From Thozetella sp. PMI_491 (lineage: Eukaryota > Ascomycota > Sordariomycetes > Chaetosphaeriales > Chaetosphaeriaceae), in NCBI GenBank assembly GCA_021432635.1, contig MU270030.1, positions 487,499-551,498 on the forward strand: 64,000 bases of DNA, given 5' to 3'. Positions 23,504 through 35,178 of this stretch are shown here, piece by piece. Position 1 is the stretch's first letter; every line of letters starts with the position of its first letter. The translations under genes and the position numbers were made by a program. A model generated the notes under the pieces. It was given only the letters and a program-made list of their open reading frames with translations. It was not told the origin of the DNA and ran no database searches.

Positions 23504-26500
23504 ATGGGGTTTCTTGGAGTCTACAAAGCCGTCTACGACTACGCCCCGCAGGCCGAAGGAGAGCTCCAGATAACCGAGGGCGACATCCTTTACGTGCTCG
23601 AGAAGAGCGCGGATGACGACTGGTGGAAGGCAAAAAAGAAAACCTCCGCCGAGGAGGAGGATGAGCCTGAAGGGTTGATCCCGAACAATTACATCGAAGA
23701 GGTAAGCACCACCACCCGAAGACCGCGCTTGCGAGATGGACACAGCTGACTGGCATCGAACTCGCCATCTAGGCACAACCTGTCGGCCATGCTCGAGCTC
23801 TTTACGAATATACGAGACAAACCGACGAGGAGCTCTCGTTTCCAGAGGATGCCCAGCTGCAGGTTTTCGATACGTCAGATCCCGACTGGATTCTGGTTGG
23901 CCACGATGGCGACTACGGTTTCGTTCCTGCCAACTACATAGATGTAGGAGACGGCGACGGCCAAGCGCAGGAACCCGAGGAAGAAGCCGAACCGCCTCTC
24001 CCCGCGCGACCTAGCCTCCCGCCCCGGTTACCGAGCGACGCAGCCAGCCCACCTTTGCCTCCGCGCGACCTTCCGGCCGAGCCCGTCAGCCCAGCTGCTC
24101 CCAATCCAGCTGCGGCTCTGGCCGGTGTGCTCGGCGGGCGTTCGGCTTCGTCAGCCAGACCGCCGCCCGCCGCCTTGCAGCTTCCGCCCCGGACAGCACT
24201 GCAGTATGATGAACCTGAGGAAGAGGTGCAGTCCCCGCCGTTGCCTACCCGCCCACGAGGCGAATCGCGGGGCTCGCGCGACCAAGACTACCGATCTCCC
24301 ACCAGTCCCGAGACCTACAGCCCCCGCAGCCCGCAAGACGCCGAGCCTCATCGTCCGAACCTAACGCCCGGCGGCTTCCACATGTTTAACATTAACGAGA
24401 TGGTGTCGGTTATGGGTAAGAAGAAGAAGATGCCGACCACCCTTGGGGTCAACCTCAAGACGGGCGTCATCCTGATCGCCCCGGAGCGGTCCCAGGACGG
24501 TCCATCGCAGGAGTGGTCTGCCGATCGCATGACACACTATTCGCGCGAGGGAAAGCATGTGTTCGTGGAGCTAGTGCGGCCAAGCAAGAGCGTCGACTTC
24601 CATGCCGGCGCTAAGGATACCGCTGAAGACATCGTAGCCGCGCTTGGTGAGCTCGCTGGTGCTGTACGTGCTGAGGGTTTGAAAGAAGTTCTCATGGCTA
24701 GCACAAGCAAGACCCAGAATAAGGGCGTCATGCTGTACGATTTCATGGCGCAGGGAGATGACGAAGTCACAGTTGCCGTCGGAGACGAGGTGATCATTAT
24801 CGACGACGCGACTAGCGACGAGTGGTGGCAGGTGCGCAGGCTCAAGAACAACAAGGAGGGCGTAGTGCCCAGCAGCTACATCGACGTGACCGGGTCCGTG
24901 GCAGCGCCAGCAACCTCGGCTACGAGCGGCATCAACGCCGGCCGATCGACCGTCGAACAGAACAGGCTCGAGGAGGAACGCCTAACGAAGGAAGCGGTTA
25001 AGGCCGCCGCGCGAGAAGACCAGAAGGAGAGGGAAAAACGACACTCAGAGGTAGGCCCAGGAATGCGTTTGCCAGAGCGGAATAGCAGCTTGTCAGCCAG
25101 AGATAGTAACAGCGGTGGGCAACAGCGACGACGAGAGAACGGCCGCTCGGAGGCATCCGGCTCCTCGCGCTCGAACAAGTCCAGTAAGCTCCCCTAAGCT
25201 CCCCTTGGAGAGCCGCTTGATCAACCAGGTATTGATGACCCTTGCAGAACCCGATCCGACGAAGGTGCGCAATTGGACAGATAGGTCCAAGTCGTTCAGC
25301 GTCGAAGCCCAGTTCCTCGGCGTGAGAGATGGCAAGCTCAACCTCCACAAGATGAACGGCGTCAAAATTGCGGTCCCCATTGCCAAGATGTCTGTCGAGG
25401 ATCTCGAATACGTGGAGCGGCTGACGGGGATGTCCTTCGATGAGGACAAACCACTCTCGGACCTGAAGAAGAGGTCGACCGAGGCGAAGAAGTCGGAGTC
25501 AAAGTCCCGGGCCGGTGCATCCATCCAGCCGCCTTCGAAAAAGGTCGATTACGACTGGTTCCAGTTCTTCCTCACATGCGAGGTACCCGTCGGACTTTGC
25601 GAGCGCTATGCACAGGCATTCTCGAGGGACTCGATGGATGAGAGTGTTCTCCCTGACGTAGACGCGGCCATCTTGCGGAATCTGGGTCTGAAAGAAGGCG
25701 ATATCATCAAGGTCATGCGATATCTGGACAACAGATACGGACGCAACAAGAAAGGCGGCGAAGAAGGCGAGGGCGGTTTGTTTTCTGGACCCGGGGGCAC
25801 GCTTCGCAACAACACTAGGAAGGGTCGCCCAGCACCTCCGGTTGAGACAAACAACAAGGTAGACCTGAATGCCTTTTCGCAAAAAGATGGCACAGCGAAG
25901 GAAGACGCTCCTGCTTCACCTTCTTCGGGCACCCCGACTCCGGCAGCTGCCCCAGCCGCAAAACCATCCAGCGGGTTTGACGACGATGCTTGGGATGTCA
26001 AGCCGGCGAAGACGCGGACTCCTGAGCCCCAGGCGGCCGCCCGCACCCCCGAGCCTGTGGCCGCTGCCGCACCTCCCGTGGCCGCCCCCGCCCCCAAGCC
26101 GGTGCAGCAGATCACTCCCGGCATGGCGGAACTCTCTCTTCTTACCCAGCCCCTTGAGCCCGAGAAGGTTCAACAGCCCCCAGCGCCTCTGCCTACCCTC
26201 AACTTGGCGCCCATGCCGGCGCCGGCTCCGGCGCAGATTCCCCAACCGACCGGTGCCAACCCGGCATTCTTCTCCGGCATGGCGCCCCCGAGCGTCAACG
26301 GCCAACAGTTCAACCAGCTGCCTCAGCAGCTCGCTCGCCAGCGCCCCGTGGCCCCGCAGTATACGCAGGGCCAAGGTGGCCTTATAGCACCACCGCCCTC
26401 GCGACCCCTTTCCGCTCCGCAATCTGCCCAGCCTAGCGCTTTCACCCCGCCTCCTCTCCAGCCGCAGATGACGGGATACCAGCAGCAGATCGCCCCGCCG

Positions 26501-27189
26501 GGACAGAGCCTTAACGAGATCACCCAGCAACGCCTGCAGCAGCAATACGCCCAGCAGATGCAGCAGCAACAGATGCAGCAACCTATGATGCCCATGATGA
26601 CCGGAATGCCGCAGCAGGGCTTCCCTCAGCCCAACCAGTTCATGCCCCAGCCGACCGGTTTCCCCAATGGACAAATGCAGTCCCCCTTTGCCGACCCGTC
26701 CCGCGGTCAGCAATTCTCGCCAGTCCAGATGCAGCCCACTGGCTTCCCTGGAGGCTTCGGCCAACCTCCTCAGCAGTTTCCCCAGCAGACAGGTGTCAAC
26801 ACCTTCCTGCCGCCAGCTCTCGAGCCCCAGCGGACGGGCATGCCGCCCCAGCAGCAGCTGCAGCCGCAGCCGACGGGCATGGGCTTTGGCGGCTTCGGTC
26901 CCCAGCCTGCGGGACTCAACAATCAGATGGGTGGCGGCATGCAGCCTATGCAGCCGATGCAGCCGCTCATCCCGCAGCAGACGGGCCCGCCACCGCCGGT
27001 CCGATTTGGTGTTCAAGACCAGAATAAGCTCGCACCGCAGCCTACAGGCAGGAGGGCGAACCTAGCCGCCGCGAGTAAGTTTGATATTGCTATCTCTATC
27101 CTCTACTCTCGCGCTCTCCGTTGTGGGGCGTAATGTTGATTAGCCGGCTAACATGCCCAACAGCTCCCCAAAATCCCTTTGGCTTCTAA
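23504..27189 (+). CDS. SLA1: Actin cytoskeleton-regulatory endocytic adaptor SLA1
   Basis: Four exons: 23504-23701, 23773-25183, 25248-27074, 27164-27189, giving 1153 aa. Domains in order: SH3 (about 3-68), SH3 (about 70-130), third SH3 (about 383-440, ALYDF-type with DEWWQVRRLKNNKEGVVPSSY), SHD1 (about 540-600, PDPTKVRNWTDR...), SAM-like SHD2 (about 637-705), then a Pro/Gln-rich tail. The tail has six LxxQxTG-type sites, the Ark1/Prk1 kinase consensus. The last 26-nt exon adds TPQNPFGF, an NPF motif for EH-domain partners. SLA1 links cargo, clathrin coat and Las17/WASP at actin patches. The SHD1 starts exactly at the second intron (phase 1), where the first frame runs out. Confidence 0.96.
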
Positions 27190-29440
27190 CCCTCCCGCGT
27201 TACTGGCTGCTCTGAGATAAGAGTTGCCCCCTGCGTGTGGCGAGGCTGGTTTGATGGCAGGGCAGGGACTAGGAGGACAGGAAGAGCCTATCCGCTGGAC
27301 GAGCATCTAGGCAGATTGGCGGAGCGCGGGTGCGGGCCATGACCTTCACTGCCCAGCACTCGGGAGACCACAAGTTCATTGTGTGCTGAACCGATCAGGT
27401 ACTCACGAAACTCCATGCCGACGCCTAGTTCCCATCATGCAGCTATTGTCTTGGTGCTGGGGCACTAGGCGTCGTAATTGGCGGTCGAGGCTCTGGGCAT
27501 GGTATGCTAACCCAAACGGCGAGCGTGTGCCTAGAGTGCCTTACGCTCACTTCTGCAGCGAGGAGACGGACTGCCTGGTTACCCATCCTACACTTGGATC
27601 CCCGAGGATGGGGATGTCAACGTGACAACGACAGTGGTGCCCAGGGACAAATGAGGCATGACTTTGAAGGGGAGGCCGGCGGAGGCAGCGGTCATTTTCG
27701 GAAACCGCGCAGGGAAAGCGGGGAGTTCGAGAGCTTGGCTGATTGATTGTTTTTCTACTTCTGCAGAGCACGGAGCGGCATTGCGTGGCATTCGGGCATG
27801 CTTGCTATCGGCATTTTTCTTCCACTGTACCTACTACTCTCGCGCAGTTGGACAGCACATCCGTTCTAGCCCATACCACCATACATAGTAATCTTAACAT
27901 CAGCTTTTATATCTTCCATGACGAGGACCCCCGTCGTGCGCTCAGAAGACGACGCGGCCGCCCCGTGCCGATGTCAAAAGTCGCCCTAGGGGAGTGTGCA
28001 CGGATTAACCAACACTAGGCCTCCCGAACTTTGAACCATGATCTTGACATCCCGACGGGCGCTAGGCCTTAGCGCCCGCGCTTCGAGCTTGAGAGGCGCT
28101 CCGGTACGCGACGGGCTTCGGAAGATGTGGGCACCGGAGCGACTGAAGGAGGTAAGGATGGTTCACTTGATCTGATGATCTAGATGCATCCGAGCAAGAT
28201 CGCTGAAGGGAGGGCAACCATCGGCGGCATGTTTCACAAAATCCCGTACGTGCATTCTGTTTTATTGGACCCAAAACGGCAAGGATCACGGCTCGTAAGC
28301 CATGCCCGCTTCGGTTATTGACTTTGGTTCAGGGGTTACCGCCTATACCGGTGCCAACACCTAAGGTGCCAGACAGGGATCCAGGCAACTCCATGGCAAG
28401 ATCCATATCAAGCATACAATTTGGTCCTCAGAACGACAGGTGTGCTTCTCAAACATTGGCCGATACTCTTTGTAAACTTCCTATGCCTAAGGCTGGTTCC
28501 GTAGCCGCCGGGCCATCGGCTGCTGCACGTCCCGCGCCGAGTGGATGAGCGGAAACGCGCCGGTCTTGAATCGACGCCGGCGGATTCACACCGCAGGCTT
28601 TGACAACCCAACGTACGTACGTGAGCAATCATAACCCATTCGTTTTGGCACAGCTTTCTACAAGACATCTTTATCTCTCCATCTCGGTAAATTGGTAGGC
28701 GTGAGACAAGCGCTTCCATTCCAACGCTAGAAAGGTTTCAAAATTCTATGGGAGACTTATATTGAGTCCGGAAATCGGCCTCATAGCCGTATGACGACGC
28801 CTCGGATCGTACGAGCCGCCAATCGCCGGAGGGTAAGGGAGGGGGTTGTTCTGAGCCAGACCCGATGAGCGCTACTGGCTTGCTGATGTACCCTCTCCCG
28901 TGACGATGATGCCAACGGACATTAGGGCAGCGGATATTCTCCTCTCGCCTCTGGCCAACATATCGACAACCCGGCGTCTTGTTTCATAGCGATACGCGAA
29001 GGGAAAAGACAAAGAGGGTCATCACAATTTCCGAAAAGAGCATCGACCGAGGACGCTCATCCCAGTGGTAGTAATGTGGTTCAAATAGTTGCATAGTAAT
29101 TTCTGCATATGGCCTTTCCTTTTAGCTGAGGTTGTGAGCAACCTTTGTTCAACCTGGAGGGGGGGGCTCTATGGTCTCCTCCATTCCTAAACTAAGACCT
29201 TCCACCCTCCCGGCGCCGACAATCACCTATTTGCGGGCCCTGCGCCCACGAGATGCGAATCTATAAGAGAGTTCGCTGTCTGCGGCAAGTCGAAGATATG
29301 CAACACGCCCAACAGCCCTTCACCAGACGGCCGTCTACCATTATATATCTCGCCAGCGAGTTCCTCGATTCGACAAATTTGAGCGTCTTACCCTCGGATA
29401 GCCCTAGGCATCTAATATCTCCAACCCTGTTCCCTCCGCC
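27190..29440. other. Gene-free stretch of 2.2 kb
   Basis: Only short, unrecognisable open frames occur. A perfect 9-bp-stem hairpin lies at 28056-28078. I see no transposon ends, no rRNA and no convincing tRNA. Confidence 0.5.
28056..28078. other. Perfect inverted repeat (hairpin)
   Basis: CGGGCGCTA at 28056-28064 and TAGCGCCCG at 28070-28078 are perfectly complementary around the loop GGCCT. It lies in a gene-free region, so its role is unknown. Confidence 0.85.
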
Positions 29441-30049
29441 ATGCTCGCCCACACCGCTGTCCTAGCCTTGCTCACCGTAGCCACGGTGGCCGCGCCGCTG
29501 AGCGTGAGCTACGATGCCGTCGGTGTAACCGGCCAACTGGCTCGTCGGTAAGTGGCTCGGGTCTTTGCAAGGCCAATCCATATGTCCTAGACGCTAACGG
29601 TCTATTTTAGAGGGAGTGGCCTAGGAAGTGGCCTAGGACAAGTACTCGGGGGAGCGCTGCTCGGCGGTGATAAATCGACAACCGGCGGCGCAAAGATGGA
29701 CACTGCCGCCACGCTCAGCAATACGGTGGAGGGTCTCGTCGCCGCCGTGACCCAGAGTAAAGGAGGCACTGCCTTGCCTATTCGTGACCTTAGTGGCTCC
29801 GGCAGCAAGTCTGGGTCTGAGCAGAGACCCTCTCTCCTTGGAACTCGCCGCCGCGGTGTTCTCCCTCGTGGTTCGGTTACTGACCTTACTGGTGGTCTCA
29901 CACAGACCACCGACGAAGTCACCGGCGGTGCCCTCGGCGTGGCCCAACCTGGTGGCGCGAAAAAGGTTGGGGACGTATTAAACTCGATGTCTACCGCAAT
30001 TGGTGACTCCACACCTGCTCCAGCGGGTTCCGGGGGCGCTAAGAACTGA
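29441..30049 (+). CDS. Small secreted cysteine-free protein with dibasic sites
   Basis: Two exons, 29441-29547 and 29611-30049, giving 181 aa. The N-terminus (MLAHTAVLALLTVATVAA) is a clear signal peptide with likely cleavage after VAA. The mature part is rich in Gly, Ser and Thr and has no cysteine. Kex2-type sites LARR (about residue 36) and GTRRR (near residue 115) would split it into two similar pieces: each has a GGAL...GGAK core followed by a helix-prone segment. I do not recognise the family. It could be a processed signalling peptide, a cell-wall protein or an effector; none can be chosen from sequence. Flanked by gene-poor DNA on the left. Confidence 0.75.
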
Positions 30050-30708
30050 AGCGGCGGGACGCGGGACAAGGCCGCGTTCAGAGCCGTCGAGTTGTGGCCT
30101 CGTTCTACTGATTGTATCCGGCGCTTAGACCGAGAGCCTCGGACTTGCAGCTGGGCGGGCAAGCTTGGGACCAGGTCACGGCGGCGGTCTAGTGTGGGCT
30201 CGAGTCCATATTCTAGCACAGAGACCCTTTCATAACTGGAGAAGGATGGTGTCGTTAGTTTTGTAATTTCAGTTCTCCGGGTGGTGGTGTATGACAGACT
30301 TCTTGTAATGCACTGCGCAGCGTTAGCACTAGATTCCCTATGTCGAAATATATGCCTTAAATTGCTGGCTCGGAGAGTTTGTGCATGGATGCAATGACCA
30401 GCTCAAGACAGGCACGAGTTCGTAATTGCTGCATGTTCTTGGGGCCGAAGCCCAAGTCGAAGGTCCAAACCTCCAGCGCCGTCGCCACCAACCGTTTCCA
30501 CACAGCTGGGTATGCTAACCCTTTCCCCGGAAGATGAGTCTGCTACTTATGTACAAGTACAATGACCACCAAAGTATCCGTCTCGGACACCGCGTATAAA
30601 GAGAACCATGCAAGTAAAAAAAAGTCTTCCAGCATGCTGCTGCCACCCCCTCTATATGCAGTCTTCGACACATCCTCTCAATACGCATCCTCTACCGTCC
30701 TCTACCGT
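30050..30708. other. Convergent 3' spacer
   Basis: Spacer between the secreted-protein gene and the TLC-domain gene. It probably holds both 3' untranslated regions. No gene is supported. Confidence 0.45.
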
Positions 30709-31840
30709 TTACTGAATAGTGCCATCCCTCAGCTCCTCGCTGTCTGGCACAAGCTCCTTTATAGAGTGGCCCCTCTTCCGCGGCCCCTGAGCCTCCTCCG
30801 TGCTGGTGCTCTTGCCAGCAGAGGCCTTCTCCGGCACCTTCTCCTTAGCGGGCTCGAAGCGCTTCCTAACGGCGGCGATCATCCTGAAGAACCAGTGCCA
30901 GTTGAGCCCGTTGAGCACCAGGTTGCTGCCGATGTATATGCCGGCCAGCCACAAGGGAATAGGCTCCGCATTAGTCGCAAAAGCCATGGTGTTTTGGTCC
31001 GGGTCGTAAAACGTGGTCGAATTACCGTGCGCCGCCGCCAGGTATCCGGCGTCCGGGGCGCCCAAGACAGCGTAATACATGTCGACCCAGACCCAGGCCG
31101 ACTGGGCCGTGCCCCAGACGAGCCGACTTCCAAAGAAAGTGGCAAGCAGGATGAGGCCATTGTAGAATTGCAGGTTGGAGCCCGTCAAGTTCAACTTGTC
31201 GCAGAACCAGTGGACATTGAGGAACGGCGTCGAGAGCTCGTAGAGAATAAAGACGGTACCATAGTAGTTGAGGAAGGGCCTCTGTAGAAGCAGCCGTGTT
31301 AGCGTGGTGGTCATAGGAGTGTATGCTGCGATAGGGAGCACAGAAGCGAACACTTACGTATCCAAAAGAGTACACCATTAGGGCGCTCGAAGCATGCGCC
31401 AGCAGGCCCAGGCCAAAGACGTCCAGGTTGAGCACGGTCACGACGAAATCCCAGACAAAGTACCCAGCAGCAAGGCTCTGGATCATGGCCGAAGCGCCGG
31501 TATAGCCCCATATGCGCTGCTCCCAGTCCATCCCCTTGCGCTCCTCGTCGAAGAATATCACCCAGAGCGCCAGCACGGTGATAAGGGTCGACTGGACGAG
31601 CGACACGACGTGCGAGTCCCAGTTGATCTTCTTGCTGCGCGAGTGCCGTGGGTAGTAGGCGGGGAACAGCCAGGTCGACACGACGGGCGACACAACGACG
31701 TGAACGAAGGTGTAGAAGAGTGCCGCGCCCAGCAACTCGTGGATATGGAGAGGGAGCACATCCATGCCATAACGCTCCGCCCAGGGCCGGACGGCCTCGC
31801 TCAGGGCGGGGATGGGGGGCAGGAAGAAGGGGTCCTTCAT
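30709..31840 (-). CDS. TLC-domain multi-pass membrane protein
   Basis: Two exons, 31358-31840 and 30709-31281, giving 351 aa. Several hydrophobic helices are visible (LLGAALFYTFVHVVVSP, VSLVQSTLITVLALWVIFF, GYFVWDFVVTVLNLDVFGLGLLAHA...). The second exon carries FILYELSTPFLNVHWFCDK, the conserved TLC (TRAM-LAG1-CLN8) core seen in TMEM56-type proteins. It is therefore probably an ER lipid-linked membrane protein rather than a ceramide synthase, because the HH motif of Lag1 is not apparent. The C-terminal ~50 residues are charged and cytosolic. The frame is open upstream to 31993, but the ATG at 31840 is the plausible start. Confidence 0.82.
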
Positions 31841-33244
31841 CGTGCGAAGAGACGATCTGGGGCGGTAGCGATTCGCTCGGTGGAGAGGACCTGGTCGAGA
31901 ATATCGAAGGTCAGGAACCGAGTCGAACGTTCCGTCGTGCTTCTGTCGACGGAGATGGGAGACGGGAAGGAGAAGGAAGGGAGGAAGCCCCAAGGACGCA
32001 GGTGGGGAGGGGAAAGGATTAAGAAGGCCGCTGGGATGTGCGTAGCAGGATGAATATTTCGGCCGAGCACCTCACCCCCTTTGGTTGGCAGCGAGATGGC
32101 AGAGGTGGGTATGTTGATGTAGGTTGCAGGGCCAAGGCAATCGTGACTCGCAAGGTCGAAAGCGGCACGCGACCCGGTTGGGGTCGAGAACGACGATTCG
32201 CTCGGCGGGTGGCTCCCTGGGGGCTATTAGGCAAGAAGGCAGGTGCGGGATGCTAACGGAGAGAGCTCCAGGCGTAGGCAGGCATAAGGCATAGGCAGAC
32301 ACTGCGTCATGCCCCCGGCAGATTCCAGCTTGGTTTGGTCACAGGTCCGCGCTGGCAGGTAAGGGCGGCCGTGCATGCCTGTCGAGGAAGGACACTCGTG
32401 CGCCCTCTTCCCCACCCCGGACCCTGCGATGGGATTTCCTTCTTTTTTTGTTGGGGAAATGCGATGAGAATGAGGGGTTATGCAAACTAGCGAGCCAGTC
32501 CACATTTCAGTCCACATTTCCCAAGCTTCCAGGGCTTCTATTCTCTGCATGAAGCCGGCATAGGCAAACCCTCTCTACCTAGATCGGTCTCATTTGTTCC
32601 CGCTAGGGAGCAGCCTAATAGTTCAGCTGCCCTCTGCCGGACACTTTGTATAAGAAGTACGGCTCGTGTGCTTTTCCCCTCCCGGCCGCCAAGCGCCTCT
32701 CCCAAAGCGCAACGACCCCAAGATCTGGGTACTCGGGGCCGTGAGATCTATTACCTCCGTTCGCTTATCTTATCCCTTTCAGCCCTGGCTATCGATAAGG
32801 CCCACACTACTGGGAATCTGCTGAGCCCGTGCAAAGCGGTGGACCGAGGCTGTTTCGCTGGATGTTGGGAGATGCCTTGCCAAGCTGGCGATGCAAACTT
32901 CAGTACCTCAATGCTGGGGACATCCAACTAGCGTAGACAGCTGCTAACCCCTCATGACCCCCCAACTACATACCGAGGTATCCATGTGACCCGAACACCA
33001 GCACCGCACCCATACAGAAATATGCTAGTGTTGGTCAACATCTGCCAACGGCTGCCACTAGTCATGCCGACGGTCACTTTCTGGTGTAAGTCAGCGCATC
33101 TTTGCTGGAGGTGTGGCTGGCCGCAGTGGATGGGTAGTAAATTGGTATCTACAGGTGGGAGAACCCAGTGGCCTTCGTGGCCGACGGAGGATGGCTCCAA
33201 AGAACGCCGTGGCATGTGTAGCATGTATACCTCTCGGTCCGGCT
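31841..33244. other. Intergenic 1.4 kb
   Basis: Upstream region of the TLC gene and downstream region of MAK16. A T-run at 32443-32450 is the only obvious feature. No gene is supported. Confidence 0.45.
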
Positions 33245-34519
33245 CTAGAAGTCGAGGGCCGACACTGTATGCTTGAGCGTTTCGCGCTCCTCCTCGATCT
33301 CCCGACGTGCTTTCTTTGACTTCATCCGCACCACCCGTCCCCTCTTGCGCTTGTCCCCTGCCGACTTCTTCTTCTTGGCCGCCTCGGCGTCGCTCCCGTC
33401 CTCTTCCGACTCGTCGTTGTCCTCGTCATCCTCGTCGCTCTCGAGCCAGTCCTCGAGGTCCTCGAGATCTTCGTCGCTCTCTTCGAGATCGCTGACGTAC
33501 TCAACCTCGGCCTCATCCTCGTCCTCTTCCTCCAGCTCCTCCTCGGCTTCTTCGTCCTCGTCCTCAATACCTTTGTCTCTATTCTTGTCACGGGTGGCCT
33601 CTCCTTCTTTCTCCATCGCGTTAAGCACCTTCTTCCAGATGTTTTCGGAGACGTTGAGGGGCTGGTCGCCGTAGGCTCCAGACCGGAGGCGCTCTAGCAG
33701 CTCGCGCTCGATGTTCTTCTCAATCTTGGCCGCGCCTAGGGCCTTGCGTTCCCTCGTCTCTTCCCGTCGTCGTACCTTCGGCGCCATCTTGGGCACCAGC
33801 TTCTCGCCGAGTCGAGCTTCCTCTTTCGCGATGCGGCGCATCCGGATAGCCACTTGGGTGAGACGGGTCAGGCGTTGCTTGCTAGAAGATGTCAGAAGCT
33901 GCTCTCCAAAAGGGGCACCTTGTGTTCCTACCATCGATGTATCATGTGGCTAGGCCAATACAGTAGTAGCTCGTCGATTTGATCTCTGGGCATCTAATCA
34001 GCCGGCCTGTCCTACACACCTTGTCTTCCCCGACAGAGATAAAATGGGCGCCAAACGTACAGCGCCTTCGAGTAGTTGGAAGAAAGCTTCCGCTTCTCCC
34101 AGAGTTTGGACGGCATATGAGACCGCTCCGGGGTCTTCATGTAGAGGTAGATCACGCCGGTTTTGGCGTCCGACCGGATTGTCGCATATTTAGAGTTGGC
34201 GAGCTGCAGGAGGGGTCTATTAGATGAAGAAGCGGCAGGAGGCCTGTTGGGTTCGAACCGGGCATGACTGCTGGTTGCAGAGACCTGTGACATCTACAAG
34301 CGGTCAGCACGGATGGTTATCGACAAGTCGCAGCAGCGAGGGAGGGGGTTAAGTTCGACATACTCCACTCTGAGCGGCAGAAGTTCTTTCCCTTGGTTGT
34401 CTTGAGTTTGAAAGAACCTGAGGTTCTGGTTAGCGATCCGATAAAGCCATTGTATGGTACTGATTTGGCGTACAGAACTGGTGGTTGATGATATCCCAGA
34501 TGATCTGGTCGGAGGCCAT
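33245..34519 (-). CDS. MAK16: Ribosome biogenesis protein MAK16
   Basis: Six exons on the minus strand: 34474-34519, 34364-34417, 34259-34293, 34061-34203, 33932-33985, 33245-33881, giving 322 aa. The spliced N-terminus reads [16 protein letters not shown] then [35 protein letters not shown], close to yeast and human MAK16, and exon 6 starts [47 protein letters not shown] is the conserved centre. The C-terminal ~100 residues are highly acidic then basic, as in orthologues. MAK16 acts in 60S subunit assembly in the nucleolus. Exon 3 (35 nt) and its GTTCGA donor are unusual. MAK16 is divergent from COG8. Confidence 0.95.
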
Positions 34520-35178
34520 CTTGACCGGTTGCAGCCGGTGTGACGGGGCTGATCGTATACGATTTAGATATACTTGCCGAATTGGATCTGTCGTTGCAAT
34601 ATGGGATCGTGGAAGTTCGTCGCCAGGGGGGAAATACCAAAAGTCGTCTGCCACCCTGAGATCAGTGATCAAATGGCGAAGAAACATGGAGGGGTGGCCT
34701 TCAATAATTTTTTTTTTACTGCCACTGGCCCTTCTGCTAGGCGGTGTGCGCGCACGGGCCATTTGCATTCCGGGGATTTACAAGCTTTGGTGGGGCCGGA
34801 GCTGGCGATGTGTTCAGGCAAGCCAGGGAACGTGGTCACGGAGTCGGTTCTAGAGGGGAGATCAACTCAACCTACTGCTCTCAGCAACTCTGCCCGAACA
34901 CCACCAGCCACCGGGGCTCGAAATACAAGGGCATTGCTATAAAAACAAGGTATTTGAGGCTCTTTTCGCTCGTTCCTACTCTGCCCGGCACCAATATCAG
35001 CCATTTGGGCAAGGCCTCCGCCCATGACACTACCCGCCTAAGCAGTGGCTAGCTTGTGCAGTGTCTCGGTCGAGAGACGAGAGGATTCCGTAGGGGTTCA
35101 TCCTCCGGGCCTGAACCCGGCGGGTTCCAGCTGACAGCGGAGCGCCTGAGCGGATGATGCAAGACCGGACCTCTCACG
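34520..35178. promoter_or_regulatory. Divergent MAK16/COG8 promoter
   Basis: About 660 bp separate two start codons on opposite strands, so both promoters must sit here. I looked for PAC (GCGATGAG) or RRPE boxes typical of yeast ribosome-biogenesis genes and saw none. A run of ten T occurs near 34709. Confidence 0.4.

Noticed and set aside
29064-29098. tRNA-like fragment with CCAGTGGTAG and GGTTCAAAT
   Set aside because: The two blocks are far too close for a tRNA and no acceptor stem can be drawn.
31841-31993. Upstream extension of the TLC-domain gene to 31993
   Set aside because: The extension is Arg/Pro-rich with no homologous look; MKDPFF at 31840 is the natural start.
34250-34262. tRNA B-box-like GGGTTCGAACC
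   Set aside because: It falls on the intron/exon boundary of MAK16; bases around it do not pair as a T-arm and there is no A-box at the right distance.
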